A stretch of DNA of 64,000 bases from HGW-17 sp938004375 (GCA_036802685.1 DAIRVS010000001.1:77554-141553), one strand, 5' to 3'. Shown: positions 7,539 to 17,086, counted from the stretch's first letter. Made by a program: numbers and translations. The notes: generated from the sequence alone by a model not told the origin.

Positions 7539-10097
7539 TCACTTACCGATGACCTCGCAGAAGACGCCCGGGACAGCGGCCGTGTTGTTCAGTTCGTTGC
7601 ACTCCCCCAGACCGGAGACGCCGGCGGGGTCCGCGTCCGCCTGCACGCTCACGGTGGCCGCGGTGGCCTCCGTGCGGGGCGGGGCGGTCCACTCGCAGGA
7701 CACCGTCACGCACTGCCCGGTCACCAGCGGCGCCTGCAGCGTCGCCTCGCACAGGGGGGTCCCCGCCTGGGCGTCGAAGAAGCCCACCGGGATCCCCGTG
7801 GGGACCGGCTGGGTGCCGCGGTTGCACACGGAGGCCTCCAGGAGGGCGAAGGTGGTGACGAGACAGGAGAAGGCCGCATCCCGCACCGTCAGGTCCGGGC
7901 TCGTGCCCACGGCGACGGAGCCCTGCACGTTCTGCCGGTAGTTGTTGAGGGTGGGGTCCATCCAGTTCTGCACCCACAGGGACGTGCGGGGGACCTCGCC
8001 CGCCTCGGAGACGTTGCTCACGCTGTAGGTGTGCTGGTTCCAGATCGTGCGCGAGGGCACCCAGCGGTCCAGGGTGTCGCGATAGACACGGATCCCCGGG
8101 TAGGCCCCCAGCCAGTCGGAGCGGCAAACGTTCCCCGCGCCAGGGGTGCCGCCCACGGGGACGTCGCACACGTAGCCCGAACCGGCCCCGCCGCACTGGG
8201 TGTCGTCGGAGCAGCGGCAGAAGCCGGTGTCGCACACCCCCGAGGCGCAGTCCAGGTGGGTCTCGCAGCGCAGGCCTTTGAAGATGGGGTCCATGCGCGT
8301 GCCGTTGTGGGAGAGCGGATAGGCGACGCCGCCGGCGGTCGTGGGTGTGATGGTGCAGTTCAGGTTCGAGGGCACCACCAGCTCGGCGTTGTAGTCGCCG
8401 TCCACGTCGGCCACGATGGGGTTCTCGTTCCAGGTGCAGGAGGAGTGCCACTGGGAGAAGAGCACCTCGCCGGTGCGGCCGTCGTAGACCCGGGTGAAGA
8501 CCTCGTCGGCGTACACGACCTCGACGCGGCCGTCCCCCTCGAAGTCGAACAGGGAGGAGCCTGTGCGGTTGGAGGAGTGATCCTGGCTGACCTGGTGCCA
8601 GAGGATGCCGTCGGTGCGCAGCGAGACGCAGGTCGCGACCTCGGGGATGCCCAGACAGTCGGGGTCGAACACCGAGATGGAGTCCGAGGAGGCGGCCGAG
8701 AACTCGACGCGGCCGTCGCCGTCGAAGTCCCCCGCGGTGGGGGGACCGCCGCCGGAGCCGGCGGGGAAGTTGTATGGACCGTAGAGGGTGCGGCCGAACA
8801 CGTTGATGACCCGTGTCTGGCCGGAGCCGATCACGACGATCTCGGCGATGCCGTCCCGGATGCGACGGTCGTCCCCGGCGGGGTCCTGCGGGAAGGTCCC
8901 GAAGTCGCCGTAGGCCACGAACACCCCGGCCGGACCCGTGTTCCAGACCAGGTCCCAGGCGGAGGTGGCGGGGTTGAACGAGTACAGGACCGAGCCGCCG
9001 GCGAGCTCAGGGCGGCCGTCCCGGTCGAGGTCGGCCACCGCGGGATAGGCGAAGTAGCCCGGCATGCCCAGGGCGGCGGCCACCTGGAGCCCGGTGTGGT
9101 CATACACCAGCCCGAAGGACAGGATCTCGGGCAGGCCGTCGTCGTTCAGATCGTGGACCGCCACCCCCGACCAGCCGGTGGACTGCGCGCCGTAGGTCAG
9201 GTTGGTGCCGCCCGCGTTGTGGCCGTGCCACAACTGGCTCCAGGCCCCGGCCAGGGCGTCGTAGCGGAAGGCCTCGACCCCGCCCAGGCCGTTGTGGGCC
9301 ACGAGCTCGGGGCGACCGTCGCCGTCGAGATCCGCGATGGCGGGCGTGTTGCAGCCGTTGAGCTGGGTGCCGACGGTGAACAGTTGCGTGCAATCGCGAC
9401 CGTCCAGGACGCGGATGACCCCGTAGGCACCGTTGTAGTAGCCCGAACTGCCGTCGTTCCCCGAGTAGCTCAGGAACACGATCGAAGGCTGCACCACGGC
9501 CGGGTTGTCGTCGAAGTCGAAGTCGGCCACCAGCGGCGTGGAGAGCACGTTCACATGGCCCGGATACGGATCGCCGGCGGGCGGCCCGCTCCAGGAGCAG
9601 TGCAGGAAGGGGGAGAAGATGCCCGAGCGCGGGTAGTCGCCGCAGGCCGGGTTGAAGAGGCCCCGCGGGCCGGTGCCGTAAGGAACGCAGAGGTTGTTCC
9701 AGCAGTAGGTGTCCCCCGCGCACTGGCCGTCGTTCTCGCAGGGCACGCCCGCCACGCATTGCCCGTCGATGCAGCGCTCCGAGGGCTCGCAGCAGTCGTC
9801 GCCGCAGGGGGTGTCGGGGGCCTCGCAGACACCGGCGTCCCCGTCGGACACGTCAGACACGTCCGACACGTCGGACACGTCGGACACGTCAGACACGTCA
9901 GACACGTCATCGCCGCCGTCCACCGCCGCGTCGTGCAGGGGCACACACACGCCCTCGCGGCAGTCGAGGCCGGTCCCGCACGGGTGCACCGGGTCGCACG
10001 GCTCCCCGGATCCGCGGCCGGGCCACCCGTCGCCCACGGTGCAACCAACCAGCATGGCCAGCGCCAGCCACAACCCAGGCAGCATCACGACGCGCAT
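7539..10097 (-). CDS. Lipoprotein with FG-GAP/VCBS-type propeller repeats
   Basis: An 852-residue surface lipoprotein (lipobox LVGC, Cys19). A (Asp-Val-Ser)n spacer and Cys-rich segments (CGDDCCEPSERC) follow the anchor. At least six Ca-binding FG-GAP-like loops are visible, such as DLDGDGRPELVAHN, DLNDDGLPEILSFG, DFDGDGRVEFSAA and DVDGDYNAELVVP, as in integrin-like beta-propellers. A second Cys cluster and a C-terminal CARDB-like domain (PDLTVRDAAFSC...) come next. The ATG at 10095-10097 is chosen over a GTG nine bases earlier because AGAGG sits at normal distance. It begins 5 bases after dapA. A role in adhesion or surface binding is inferred. Confidence 0.8.
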   Translation of the reverse strand: MRVVMLPGLWLALAMLVGCTVGDGWPGRGSGEPCDPVHPCGTGLDCREGVCVPLHDAAVDGGDDVSDVSDVSDVSDVSDVSDVSDGDAGVCEAPDTPCGDDCCEPSERCIDGQCVAGVPCENDGQCAGDTYCWNNLCVPYGTGPRGLFNPACGDYPRSGIFSPFLHCSWSGPPAGDPYPGHVNVLSTPLVADFDFDDNPAVVQPSIVFLSYSGNDGSSGYYNGAYGVIRVLDGRDCTQLFTVGTQLNGCNTPAIADLDGDGRPELVAHNGLGGVEAFRYDALAGAWSQLWHGHNAGGTNLTYGAQSTGWSGVAVHDLNDDGLPEILSFGLVYDHTGLQVAAALGMPGYFAYPAVADLDRDGRPELAGGSVLYSFNPATSAWDLVWNTGPAGVFVAYGDFGTFPQDPAGDDRRIRDGIAEIVVIGSGQTRVINVFGRTLYGPYNFPAGSGGGPPTAGDFDGDGRVEFSAASSDSISVFDPDCLGIPEVATCVSLRTDGILWHQVSQDHSSNRTGSSLFDFEGDGRVEVVYADEVFTRVYDGRTGEVLFSQWHSSCTWNENPIVADVDGDYNAELVVPSNLNCTITPTTAGGVAYPLSHNGTRMDPIFKGLRCETHLDCASGVCDTGFCRCSDDTQCGGAGSGYVCDVPVGGTPGAGNVCRSDWLGAYPGIRVYRDTLDRWVPSRTIWNQHTYSVSNVSEAGEVPRTSLWVQNWMDPTLNNYRQNVQGSVAVGTSPDLTVRDAAFSCLVTTFALLEASVCNRGTQPVPTGIPVGFFDAQAGTPLCEATLQAPLVTGQCVTVSCEWTAPPRTEATAATVSVQADADPAGVSGLGECNELNNTAAVPGVFCEVIGK
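9846..9908 (-). repeat. Seven tandem 9-base units coding (Asp-Val-Ser)n
   Basis: Seven copies of a (G/A/C)GACACGTC unit lie head to tail inside the FG-GAP lipoprotein gene and encode a DVS repeat linker just after the lipid anchor. The units differ only at the first base. The copy number may vary between strains by slippage, changing linker length without breaking the frame. Confidence 0.9.
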
Positions 10098-10102
10098 GGT
10101 CC

Positions 10103-10999
10103 TCACCTCTTTTCGGGGACGTCCTGGTCGAGCTCGCGCAGGATCCGCACCAACTGCTCGGCCGTGTTCTCGCCGACCCCCACGAGGGGGAGCCGCAGCT
10201 CGGCGGACGGAATCAGCCCCAGCCGGTGCAGGCAGGCCTTGGCCGGAGCCGGGCTCGTCTCGAGGAACAGGCCCTCGGCGAGGGGGAGCAGGCGGTGGGC
10301 CAGCTCCCGGGCCCGCGGGTGGTCGCCCGAGAGGGCCGCATGGATCGAGTCGGCGAACAGCCGTGGGACCACGTTGGCCACGACCGAGATGGCGCCGACG
10401 GCGCCCAGGGCAATCAATGGATAATTCAGTTTATCCTCGCCCGAGTACAGGGCGAAGCCCGGCCGGGCCGAGCGCAGGATCCACTCGGCCTGGGAGACCG
10501 ACCCCGAGGCCTCCTTGATGCCGACGATACCGGGGAGCTCCTGCAGGCGCAGCACGGTCTCGGGCAGCAGGTTGACCCCCGTGCGGCCGGGGACGTTGTA
10601 GAGCACGAGGGGCAGCTCGGCGGCCTCGGCGACGGCCCGGTAGTGGGCCAGGAGCCCTCCCTGGGTGGGCTTGTTGTAGTACGGGGTCACCACCAGCGCG
10701 CAGTCCGCGCCGAGCTGGTGGGCCAGCCGGGTGCGCTCGATGGTGCTCGCGGTGGCCTGGGTCCCGGTCCCGGCCATCACCGGCACCCGGTGCGCGACCC
10801 GCTCCACCACGAACGAGACGACCCTGGAATATTCATCTTGCGTCCATGTCGCCGCCTCCCCGGTGGTCCCTGCCACCAAAATGGCGTCCGTGCCCGATGA
10901 GACGTGCCAGTCGATGAGGCGCTCCAGGGTCGGGAAATCGATGTCACCGCCGGAGAACGGCGTGATGAGGGCCACGATGGAACCGGTGAGCTGCTGCAT
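10103..10999 (-). CDS. dapA: 4-hydroxy-tetrahydrodipicolinate synthase
   Basis: A 298-residue cytoplasmic aldolase that condenses pyruvate with aspartate semialdehyde, the first committed step to lysine and diaminopimelate. Seen: the GTTGE motif near residue 43, the Tyr of LVLYNVPGRTG, and the Schiff-base Lys in GIVGIKEASG. Length and order match DapA. The ATG at 10997-10999 has AGGAG 8 bases upstream, while an alternative GTG 18 bases earlier has none. It heads a tight minus-strand series with two lipoprotein genes and a photolyase. Related DHDPS-family aldolases share the fold, but the Tyr/Lys pair and GTTGE fit DapA. Confidence 0.92.
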   Translation of the reverse strand: MQQLTGSIVALITPFSGGDIDFPTLERLIDWHVSSGTDAILVAGTTGEAATWTQDEYSRVVSFVVERVAHRVPVMAGTGTQATASTIERTRLAHQLGADCALVVTPYYNKPTQGGLLAHYRAVAEAAELPLVLYNVPGRTGVNLLPETVLRLQELPGIVGIKEASGSVSQAEWILRSARPGFALYSGEDKLNYPLIALGAVGAISVVANVVPRLFADSIHAALSGDHPRARELAHRLLPLAEGLFLETSPAPAKACLHRLGLIPSAELRLPLVGVGENTAEQLVRILRELDQDVPEKR

Positions 11000-11020
11000 G
11001 TCGTTCACTCCTCGCACCTC

Positions 11021-11048
11021 AATGTACTGGAAACGCCCGAAAAAGCAA
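11021..11048 (-). promoter_or_regulatory. Probable dapA promoter
   Basis: On the minus strand, TTGCTT (11043-11048) and TACATT (11021-11026) are separated by 16 bases, about 22 bases upstream of the dapA ATG. It is back to back with the promoter proposed for the plus-strand gene at 11124. Confidence 0.45.
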
Positions 11049-11087
11049 CGACACCGTCGCGCGCGCCCGTCGCGCCCATCTATCAGC

Positions 11088-11115
11088 TTGTGTCAGCGGG
11101 GCTTTCTGCTATGCT
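11088..11115 (+). promoter_or_regulatory. Promoter implying a leaderless transcript
   Basis: TTGTGT at 11088-11093 and TATGCT at 11110-11115 are separated by 16 bases. Only 8 bases separate the -10 box from the ATG at 11124, so transcription should start at or next to the A of the start codon. No Shine-Dalgarno sequence is present, which agrees. Confidence 0.55.
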
Positions 11116-11123
11116 CCGCCCCG

Positions 11124-11642
11124 ATGAACAAGTGGCTCACCGAGCCCCAGGTCCTGGGGCAGTACATGCTTCGCGTCTTCAACTCCGATGAGCAACCGGA
11201 GCGCCTGCTGCCGTTGCGCCAGAAACTGGGCGTCGCCGACGTCGAGGCCGGGCGCTGGTATCCCCAGGCGGTGTTGATTAAATATCTGCAGCAAGTTCTC
11301 AAGAACGACGGAGAGGACGTGCTGTTCTACACGGGCACCCGGCTCATCGCCTCCACGGTGTTTCCTCCCAACGTGGCCACGTTCCAGGACGCCATCTCAT
11401 CGATGGACCTGGGGTACACCATCGCCCACCGCTACCAGGTCGGGGCCATGTTCGGTCTGCGCGCCTCGGGAGAGATGCAGTTGGACATCATTGCGGCCAA
11501 CCCATATCCCTGTCCCTACGATTGGGGTATCCTCAATGCCATCATGAAAAAATGGGCGCCCGCCGCGCGCCTCTCCCACGACTTCAGCCAGGGCTGCCGC
11601 CTCGACGGGGAGACGGCCTGCCACTATCACCTGATTTTTTGA
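11124..11642 (+). CDS. Unrecognised 172-residue protein, possible small sensor domain
   Basis: A soluble protein with no signal peptide or membrane segment. The central part (VLKNDGEDVLFYTGTRLIASTVFPP) and the closing Cys-rich segment (GCRLDGETACHYHLIF) loosely resemble V4R/heme-NO-binding-like sensor domains or the small DUF2378/TIGR02265-type proteins of myxobacteria. That resemblance is tentative. It sits 15 bases ahead of a Ser/Thr kinase gene and is probably co-transcribed with it, so it may regulate or be a substrate of that kinase. The start has no ribosome site but follows a good promoter by 8 bases. Confidence 0.6.
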   Translation: MNKWLTEPQVLGQYMLRVFNSDEQPERLLPLRQKLGVADVEAGRWYPQAVLIKYLQQVLKNDGEDVLFYTGTRLIASTVFPPNVATFQDAISSMDLGYTIAHRYQVGAMFGLRASGEMQLDIIAANPYPCPYDWGILNAIMKKWAPAARLSHDFSQGCRLDGETACHYHLIF

Positions 11643-11657
11643 GGAAAGCGATCCGGC

Positions 11658-12704
11658 ATGGCGACCCCTCCTGAACGCAAATGGATCGGACCCTTCCGCG
11701 TCCTTGGCCTGCTGGGCTCCGGCGCCACCGGTCACGTGTTCCTCGGCGAGGATCCCTCGCTGGACCGCAAAGTCGCGATCAAGATTCTGAAGTCAGACTT
11801 CAAATATGACTCCGAGCTGCGCAACCGATTTTTGCGCGAGGCCCGGAACATGGCCAGGCTCTCCCACCCGGGGGTGGTCTCGGTGCACGCCGTCGGGGAC
11901 GAGGAGGGGCTGCCTTACATGGTCATGGAGTACCTACAGGGCACCGACCTGCTCACCACCCTCGAGCGGCAGGGCGCCCTGCCCTACTCCAAGGTCGTCT
12001 CAATCTTCATTGACGTCACGGAGGGACTGTGGAACGCCTACGCCGAGGGCATCGTCCACCGGGACGTGAAGCCCGCCAACATCTTCCTGGCCGCCGAGAG
12101 CCGCGCCAAGATCGGCGATTTCGGCCTGGCGCGGGCCCTCGAGCTCGACGCCAACCTCACCGCCGACGGCGTCGTCATCGGCACGCCGGACTACCTGGCC
12201 CCCGAGGTCATCTCCGGCGTGAAGGCCACGGTGGAGTCCGACGTCTACGCGCTGGGCTGCTCGATGTTCCACGCCCTGGCCGGACACCCGCCCTACCGCT
12301 TCCTCCACGAGGACATCACCGGCCAGGAGGTCCTCAGCCGCCACATCAAGGCGCCGGTCCCCATGCTGGACAACCGCCAGATCCCGCGGGCACTGCGCAA
12401 ATTAATCTACGACATGATGAACAAGAAGCCCGGCGCGCGGCCCAGCTACGACCGCATCCTGGACGCCCTGCGCCGCGCCATGCGGCCCAAGGACTACAAC
12501 AGCCGTGCCATGCCGGCCTTCTCGCCGGGCCGCACGGCCGCCTCGTCGAAGACCGCCGCCACGCCCATCCTCGCCCCCGAGGGGACCGGCGGCGCCGGGC
12601 GCGCCGAAGAGGACGATCTCGAGCTCCCGGTCGCCTGGCTCCTGGCCCTGGGCGTCCTGGGCTCCGCAGCCATCCTCACCCTCGCGTATTTTTTGTTGCG
12701 TTGA
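11658..12704 (+). CDS. Membrane-anchored Ser/Thr protein kinase
   Basis: A 348-residue eukaryotic-like (Hanks-type) kinase. Seen: a Gly-rich loop LGSGATGHV (19-27), Lys42 in VAIKILK, the catalytic loop HRDVKPAN (134-141), DFGLA (154-158), GTPDYLAPE as activation-loop end, and DVYALGC. A ~70-residue Ala/Pro-rich linker leads to one C-terminal transmembrane helix (~325-346). The kinase domain is therefore cytoplasmic and tail-anchored, with no outside sensor. A GAGGAAA ribosome site precedes the ATG. It ends 6 bases from the convergent RND pump gene. Confidence 0.95.
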   Translation: MATPPERKWIGPFRVLGLLGSGATGHVFLGEDPSLDRKVAIKILKSDFKYDSELRNRFLREARNMARLSHPGVVSVHAVGDEEGLPYMVMEYLQGTDLLTTLERQGALPYSKVVSIFIDVTEGLWNAYAEGIVHRDVKPANIFLAAESRAKIGDFGLARALELDANLTADGVVIGTPDYLAPEVISGVKATVESDVYALGCSMFHALAGHPPYRFLHEDITGQEVLSRHIKAPVPMLDNRQIPRALRKLIYDMMNKKPGARPSYDRILDALRRAMRPKDYNSRAMPAFSPGRTAASSKTAATPILAPEGTGGAGRAEEDDLELPVAWLLALGVLGSAAILTLAYFLLR

Positions 12705-12710
12705 TCGCGA

Positions 12711-15700
12711 TTATTGACCGCCGTCGATCGCCGTCGTGTCCGGGACGCGGACCGCGCTGCGGTAGACGAAGCGGTAGAGCACCGGCATCAAGTACAGGGC
12801 GACGAAGAACTCCATGATCAAGCCGCCGATGGCGCCCACGGCCATGGGCTGCAGCATCTCGTTCCCGCCGCCGAGGTTGAGCGCCAGCGGCAAAAAGCCC
12901 ACGAGGGTGGACAGGGTGGTCATCACGCGGGGCCGCAGGCGCACGGCGGCCGCCTGGAGGATGGCATCGTCCGGGGTGATCCCGCCCTCTTTGCGCAGGT
13001 CCTCGGCGAAGGTGTAGATCAGCACGCCGTCGTTGATGGCGGCGGCCACGACGATGAGCATGCCGATGAGCACCGTGGCCCCCACCGGGAAGGCGGTGAG
13101 CTTGAGAGCGAACAGCACGCCGACCAGGCACACCGGCAGGTTCAGCAGGATCAGCAGCGGCAGCTTCCAGTCGTTGAACTGCACGGCTAGCACGATGACC
13201 GCGAAGAACAGCGCGAACAGCAGGATCACCAGCATGTCCAGCTGCATCTCCCGCATCATCTGCGCCTGCCCGGCGATGCGCCAGGAGACCCCCGGGGGCA
13301 TGGGGACGTCGGCCATCAAATCCCTGACCTCGCGCTGGGCCTCGCTGATGGTGAGCCCCAGGGTGTCCGCGGTGATCACCACCTGCTTGACCTGATCCTC
13401 GCGGTTGATCTCCACCGGCCCGGTGCCGGGGAGCACGCGGGCCACGTCCGCAAGCAGGATCTGGGCGCCGTCGCGCCGGGCCACCGGGAACTGCCGAAGA
13501 TCCTCGGCGTTGCGCACGCGGGTCTCGGGGACGCTCACCCGCACGTCGAACTGCAGGCCGCGCTCCCGGAACGAGGTGGCCACGGCGCCGCCCAGGTAGG
13601 TCCGCAGGGTGGCGGCGATCTGGGCGACCGGGAGCCCGAGATCGGCGCACTTCTCGCGGTCCAGGTGGACCTGGTACTCGGGCTTGGTGAAGTCGAGGCT
13701 GAGCTGGACGTTGGTGAAGTCCGGGTGGCGGGTCAGCCGCTCCACCATCTGGGCGGAGACCCGTTGCAGGACCTCGAGGTCGTCGCCGCGGATCTTGAGC
13801 TCCATGTCCGTGCTGCCCAGGTTCCGGATGCCGCGGATGCGCTGCTGGTTCACCATGGCGCGCACGCCCGGCCAGCGGAACCGGGCCAGCTTCTTCCGGA
13901 AGCCGGTCACCCACGCCATGGTGCCGATGCGCCCGCCCCCGGACCGCAACTGCAGCGTGATCTCGGCGTCGTGGGAGGACTCGACCATGAACGGCCCGCG
14001 GGCCATGCCGCCTGCGACCGTGAAGTACGAGACCACCCGGGGCTCGGCGGCCAGCATCTTCTCGACCTCGAGGGTCGCCTCGTTGAGCTCGGCGGCGGCG
14101 GTCCCCGGGTTCGCCCGGATGCGGATCGCTACGCGCCCGTCGTCGATCTGTGGGAGGAACTCGCCCTCCAGGGCGACCCAGGTGTGGGCGCCGGCGAACA
14201 GCAGGCCGATGGCGACGAGCAGCCACGCCCAGCGCCAGCGCACGAACCAGGCGGTGGAACGCGCGTAGGCCGCCGTGACGCGGGCGAACAACCGCTGGAA
14301 GAACCCGTCCCCGCACTCCGGCGCTCGCAGCAGGACGTCCGCCAGCATCGGGGTGAGGGTGACGGCCACGCCCACGCTGATCACCACGATCGCGGAGATG
14401 ACCAGTATCAGTTCCTTGAACAGCAGGCTGGTCAGGCCAGGCACGAACAGAAACGGGAGGAACAGGGCAAGGTAGGAGAGGGTGCCGGCGGCGACGGCGG
14501 GCCCGACCTCGCCCACGGCGTCGGGGATCAGATCATGGGACGGCTCGTGGGGGGCCAGGGCGCGCCGCCGGGTGATGTTCTCCAGCACGACGATGGAGTT
14601 GTCCAGCAGCACGCCCAGCGCCACCACGAGGCCGCCCAGGGAGAAGATGTTCAACGAGAAGCCGGCGAGCTTCATCACCCCGAAGTTGACCAGCAGGATG
14701 ACCGGAATCGCCAGCAGCAGCACCAGCACATGGCGCAGGCTCCCCAGGAACAGGAAGATGGTGACCACGACGAGCACCGCCGCGCCCAGGGCGGAGGACG
14801 CCACGCCGTCGATGGCCTTCTCGATGTAGAGCGCCTGATCCTCGAGCACCACGAGCTGCACGTCGGCCGGGAAGTCCGGCCGCAGCTCCTCCAGTTTGCG
14901 GGTCACATCCCTGGCGACCTTCACGGTGTTGGCCAGCGCCTGCTTGGTGACGTTGACCTTGATGGCGGGCTGGCCGTTGAGCCTGGAGTACAGGCGCACG
15001 TCCTCGGAAGCGTCCTGCACGTCGGCCACGTCGGCCACCGTGACCCGCGCGCCCGCCTCGTTGACCAGCACGACCCGGCGTAGGTCTGCGACGTCCTTCA
15101 CCTCGCCCATCGTGCGCACGACCCAATGCCGGCGGCCTTCGATGATCCGCCCGGCGAACAACTCCACGTTCTCCTCGGCGATGCGCGCGGCGATCTCGGC
15201 CGGGGTGAGCCGGTACTTGATCAGGGCGTCGGGGCGCAGAAAGACGCGGATCTCGCGGCGCAGGCCGCCCACGATGTCGGTGCCGGCCACGCCGGGGACC
15301 GAGAGCAGCTGCTTCTGGAGATGATCCTCGGCCCAGGTGCGCAGCCGGGTGAGGTCCCACGCCTGGGAACTGATGGCGACCTGCAGGATCGGCAGCTGGC
15401 TGGGATCCATCTTGGCCACCAGGGGCGGCTCGATGTCCTCGGGCAGGCGGCGGTTCACGCGTCCGAGGGCGGCGGACGCGTCCATGAAAGCGACGTTCAC
15501 GTCGCTGTCGTAGGAGAAGTTGAGCACCAGACGGTAGTTGCTCTCGGCGATGTTGGTCTCGATGGTGTCCACCCCGTCGACCGAGGCCATCTGGCGCTCC
15601 AGGGGGTCCGCGATGGACCGGTCGATCTCCTCGGGGGTGGCGCCCGGCCAGACCACCGAGACCCGGATCATGGGGTAGGTGATGTCCGGCAGGAAGTCCA

Positions 15701-15800
15701 CCGGCATGGCGAGCAGGCTGACGACGCCCAGCACGAGCAAGCCGGACAGGATCGCCAGGGCGGCGAACTTGCGGCGGAGGACGTGGGCGGTCAGGCGCAT
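12711..15800 (-). CDS. RND-family efflux permease
   Basis: A 1029-residue inner-membrane pump with the AcrB/MdtB/CusA layout: an N-terminal helix (residues ~12-30), a large periplasmic loop with the PGATPEEID/VDGVDTIET entry segment, a block of helices including GLVVALGVLLDNSIVVLENI with the proton-relay Asp in TM4, a second periplasmic loop, and a final helix block. The starting segment VDFLPDITYPMIRV resembles the HAE1 and heavy-metal subfamilies. The substrate cannot be predicted. It starts 7 bases after the adaptor gene, completing an outer-membrane factor/adaptor/pump operon. Confidence 0.95.
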   Translation of the reverse strand: MRLTAHVLRRKFAALAILSGLLVLGVVSLLAMPVDFLPDITYPMIRVSVVWPGATPEEIDRSIADPLERQMASVDGVDTIETNIAESNYRLVLNFSYDSDVNVAFMDASAALGRVNRRLPEDIEPPLVAKMDPSQLPILQVAISSQAWDLTRLRTWAEDHLQKQLLSVPGVAGTDIVGGLRREIRVFLRPDALIKYRLTPAEIAARIAEENVELFAGRIIEGRRHWVVRTMGEVKDVADLRRVVLVNEAGARVTVADVADVQDASEDVRLYSRLNGQPAIKVNVTKQALANTVKVARDVTRKLEELRPDFPADVQLVVLEDQALYIEKAIDGVASSALGAAVLVVVTIFLFLGSLRHVLVLLLAIPVILLVNFGVMKLAGFSLNIFSLGGLVVALGVLLDNSIVVLENITRRRALAPHEPSHDLIPDAVGEVGPAVAAGTLSYLALFLPFLFVPGLTSLLFKELILVISAIVVISVGVAVTLTPMLADVLLRAPECGDGFFQRLFARVTAAYARSTAWFVRWRWAWLLVAIGLLFAGAHTWVALEGEFLPQIDDGRVAIRIRANPGTAAAELNEATLEVEKMLAAEPRVVSYFTVAGGMARGPFMVESSHDAEITLQLRSGGGRIGTMAWVTGFRKKLARFRWPGVRAMVNQQRIRGIRNLGSTDMELKIRGDDLEVLQRVSAQMVERLTRHPDFTNVQLSLDFTKPEYQVHLDREKCADLGLPVAQIAATLRTYLGGAVATSFRERGLQFDVRVSVPETRVRNAEDLRQFPVARRDGAQILLADVARVLPGTGPVEINREDQVKQVVITADTLGLTISEAQREVRDLMADVPMPPGVSWRIAGQAQMMREMQLDMLVILLFALFFAVIVLAVQFNDWKLPLLILLNLPVCLVGVLFALKLTAFPVGATVLIGMLIVVAAAINDGVLIYTFAEDLRKEGGITPDDAILQAAAVRLRPRVMTTLSTLVGFLPLALNLGGGNEMLQPMAVGAIGGLIMEFFVALYLMPVLYRFVYRSAVRVPDTTAIDGGQ

Positions 15801-15807
15801 CCTCAGC

Positions 15808-17085
15808 TCATTCCTTCCCCGGCTTCATGGGCCCAGAACCGGCCTGAACCCCCATCCCCGGGGCACCTCCGTTGGTCAGGACCTCCACGTCCTGCCCGTC
15901 CCGGTACTGGTCCGGGAGCTCGATGATCACCTCGCTTCCGGGCTCCAGGCCCTCGAGGACCTGCACCATCCCGGCGGCGACGTGCCCCACCTTCACGGGG
16001 GTGAGGCGGGTCTTCTTCTGCACCACCACGAAGACGCAGGGACCCCCGTTTCGGGTGAAGACCGCCGGCTCGGGCACCACGACCTGCGCGGCCAGCTCCT
16101 CGAACACCAGGCGTACCCGGGCGAACATGCCGGGGATCAGCCGCACGTCGGTGTGGAGCCGCGCCTCGACCCAGAGGACCCGGGTCCTCGGATCGAGGGT
16201 GGGGTGGACGCGCTCGACCACACCCTCGAGCTCGCGGCCCGGGTGGGCGTCCAGGGAGACGAGCACCTTCTGCTTCGTGTTCACCGCCGCCGCCTGGCTC
16301 TCGGGCACCGAGAAGCGCACGACCAACTGGCTCAGGTCCACGAGGTCCGCCAGGGGCGCCCGGGGCGAGGCGTTGTCCCCGGGGCGGGCGTACACCTTCG
16401 TGATCGTCCCGGAGAACGGCGCAACGACGCGGGTCTCCGCGTCCCGGCTGCGCGCAAGTTGGAGGCGGGCATGGGCCTCGAGCTCGGCCGCCTGGGACAC
16501 GGCCAACTGGGTGCGCGTGGCCCCCTGCCGCCCGATCTTCAACTGGTTCTCCGCCGTCTCCAGCCGCGTCTTCGAGGACACGTACTCCAGCTCCGCCTTT
16601 TCGTAGACCTCCCGCGAGACCGACCCGGCCTCGTAGAGTTTCTTGGCGCGGTCGCGGTCCTTCGTCGCGAAGTCCAGCTTCTCGCGGGCGGCGACCACTT
16701 CCTGCTCGAACTTGCGAACCTCCTCGGGGCGGTAGCCGGCCTGCAGATCCGCGTGGCGGGCCGCGGCGACGTAGTAGCCCTGACGCGCGATGTCGACCTC
16801 GCGCCGGTAGACCGCGCGATCGACGGTGAACACCTCGTCGGTCTCCCGGAGCTCGTCCCCCTCCCGCCAGAAGCAGCAGGAGATCAGCCCCTCCACGTTG
16901 GCCGACAGCGTCACCGCCCGGGGGGCATACACCTCACCGGTGAGGGCGAGCGCCCGCACGAAGGGGGCCCGCTGCACGGCGTGGGTGCGCACGGGCACCG
17001 GCGGCCGTCGCTTCCCGGTCGCCTTTTCCTGGCCGGAGCAGGCGAACATCCCTGCCAGAAGCCAGCAGCACAAGGTCAGTCTCAT
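15808..17085 (-). CDS. RND efflux periplasmic adaptor (membrane fusion protein)
   Basis: A 425-residue lipoprotein (lipobox ending Cys16) of the HlyD/AcrA class. The order is an N-terminal lipoyl half (RALALTGEVYAPRAVTLSANVEG), a long alpha-hairpin with heptads (~110-190, KLYEAGSVSREVYEKAELEY), a second lipoyl half (VVAPFSGTITKVYARPGDNAS), a beta-barrel, and a C-terminal membrane-proximal domain. It joins the inner-membrane pump encoded next to the TolC-like channel encoded before. Its ATG follows the channel-gene stop by one base (TGA-A-ATG), so translation is coupled. Confidence 0.94.
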   Translation of the reverse strand: MRLTLCCWLLAGMFACSGQEKATGKRRPPVPVRTHAVQRAPFVRALALTGEVYAPRAVTLSANVEGLISCCFWREGDELRETDEVFTVDRAVYRREVDIARQGYYVAAARHADLQAGYRPEEVRKFEQEVVAAREKLDFATKDRDRAKKLYEAGSVSREVYEKAELEYVSSKTRLETAENQLKIGRQGATRTQLAVSQAAELEAHARLQLARSRDAETRVVAPFSGTITKVYARPGDNASPRAPLADLVDLSQLVVRFSVPESQAAAVNTKQKVLVSLDAHPGRELEGVVERVHPTLDPRTRVLWVEARLHTDVRLIPGMFARVRLVFEELAAQVVVPEPAVFTRNGGPCVFVVVQKKTRLTPVKVGHVAAGMVQVLEGLEPGSEVIIELPDQYRDGQDVEVLTNGGAPGMGVQAGSGPMKPGKE

Positions 17086-17086
17086 T

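Noticed and set aside
9846..9908. Short regular repeats considered as a CRISPR array
   Set aside because: The units are 9 bases without spacers and lie in frame within a lipoprotein gene. No cas genes occur in the window.
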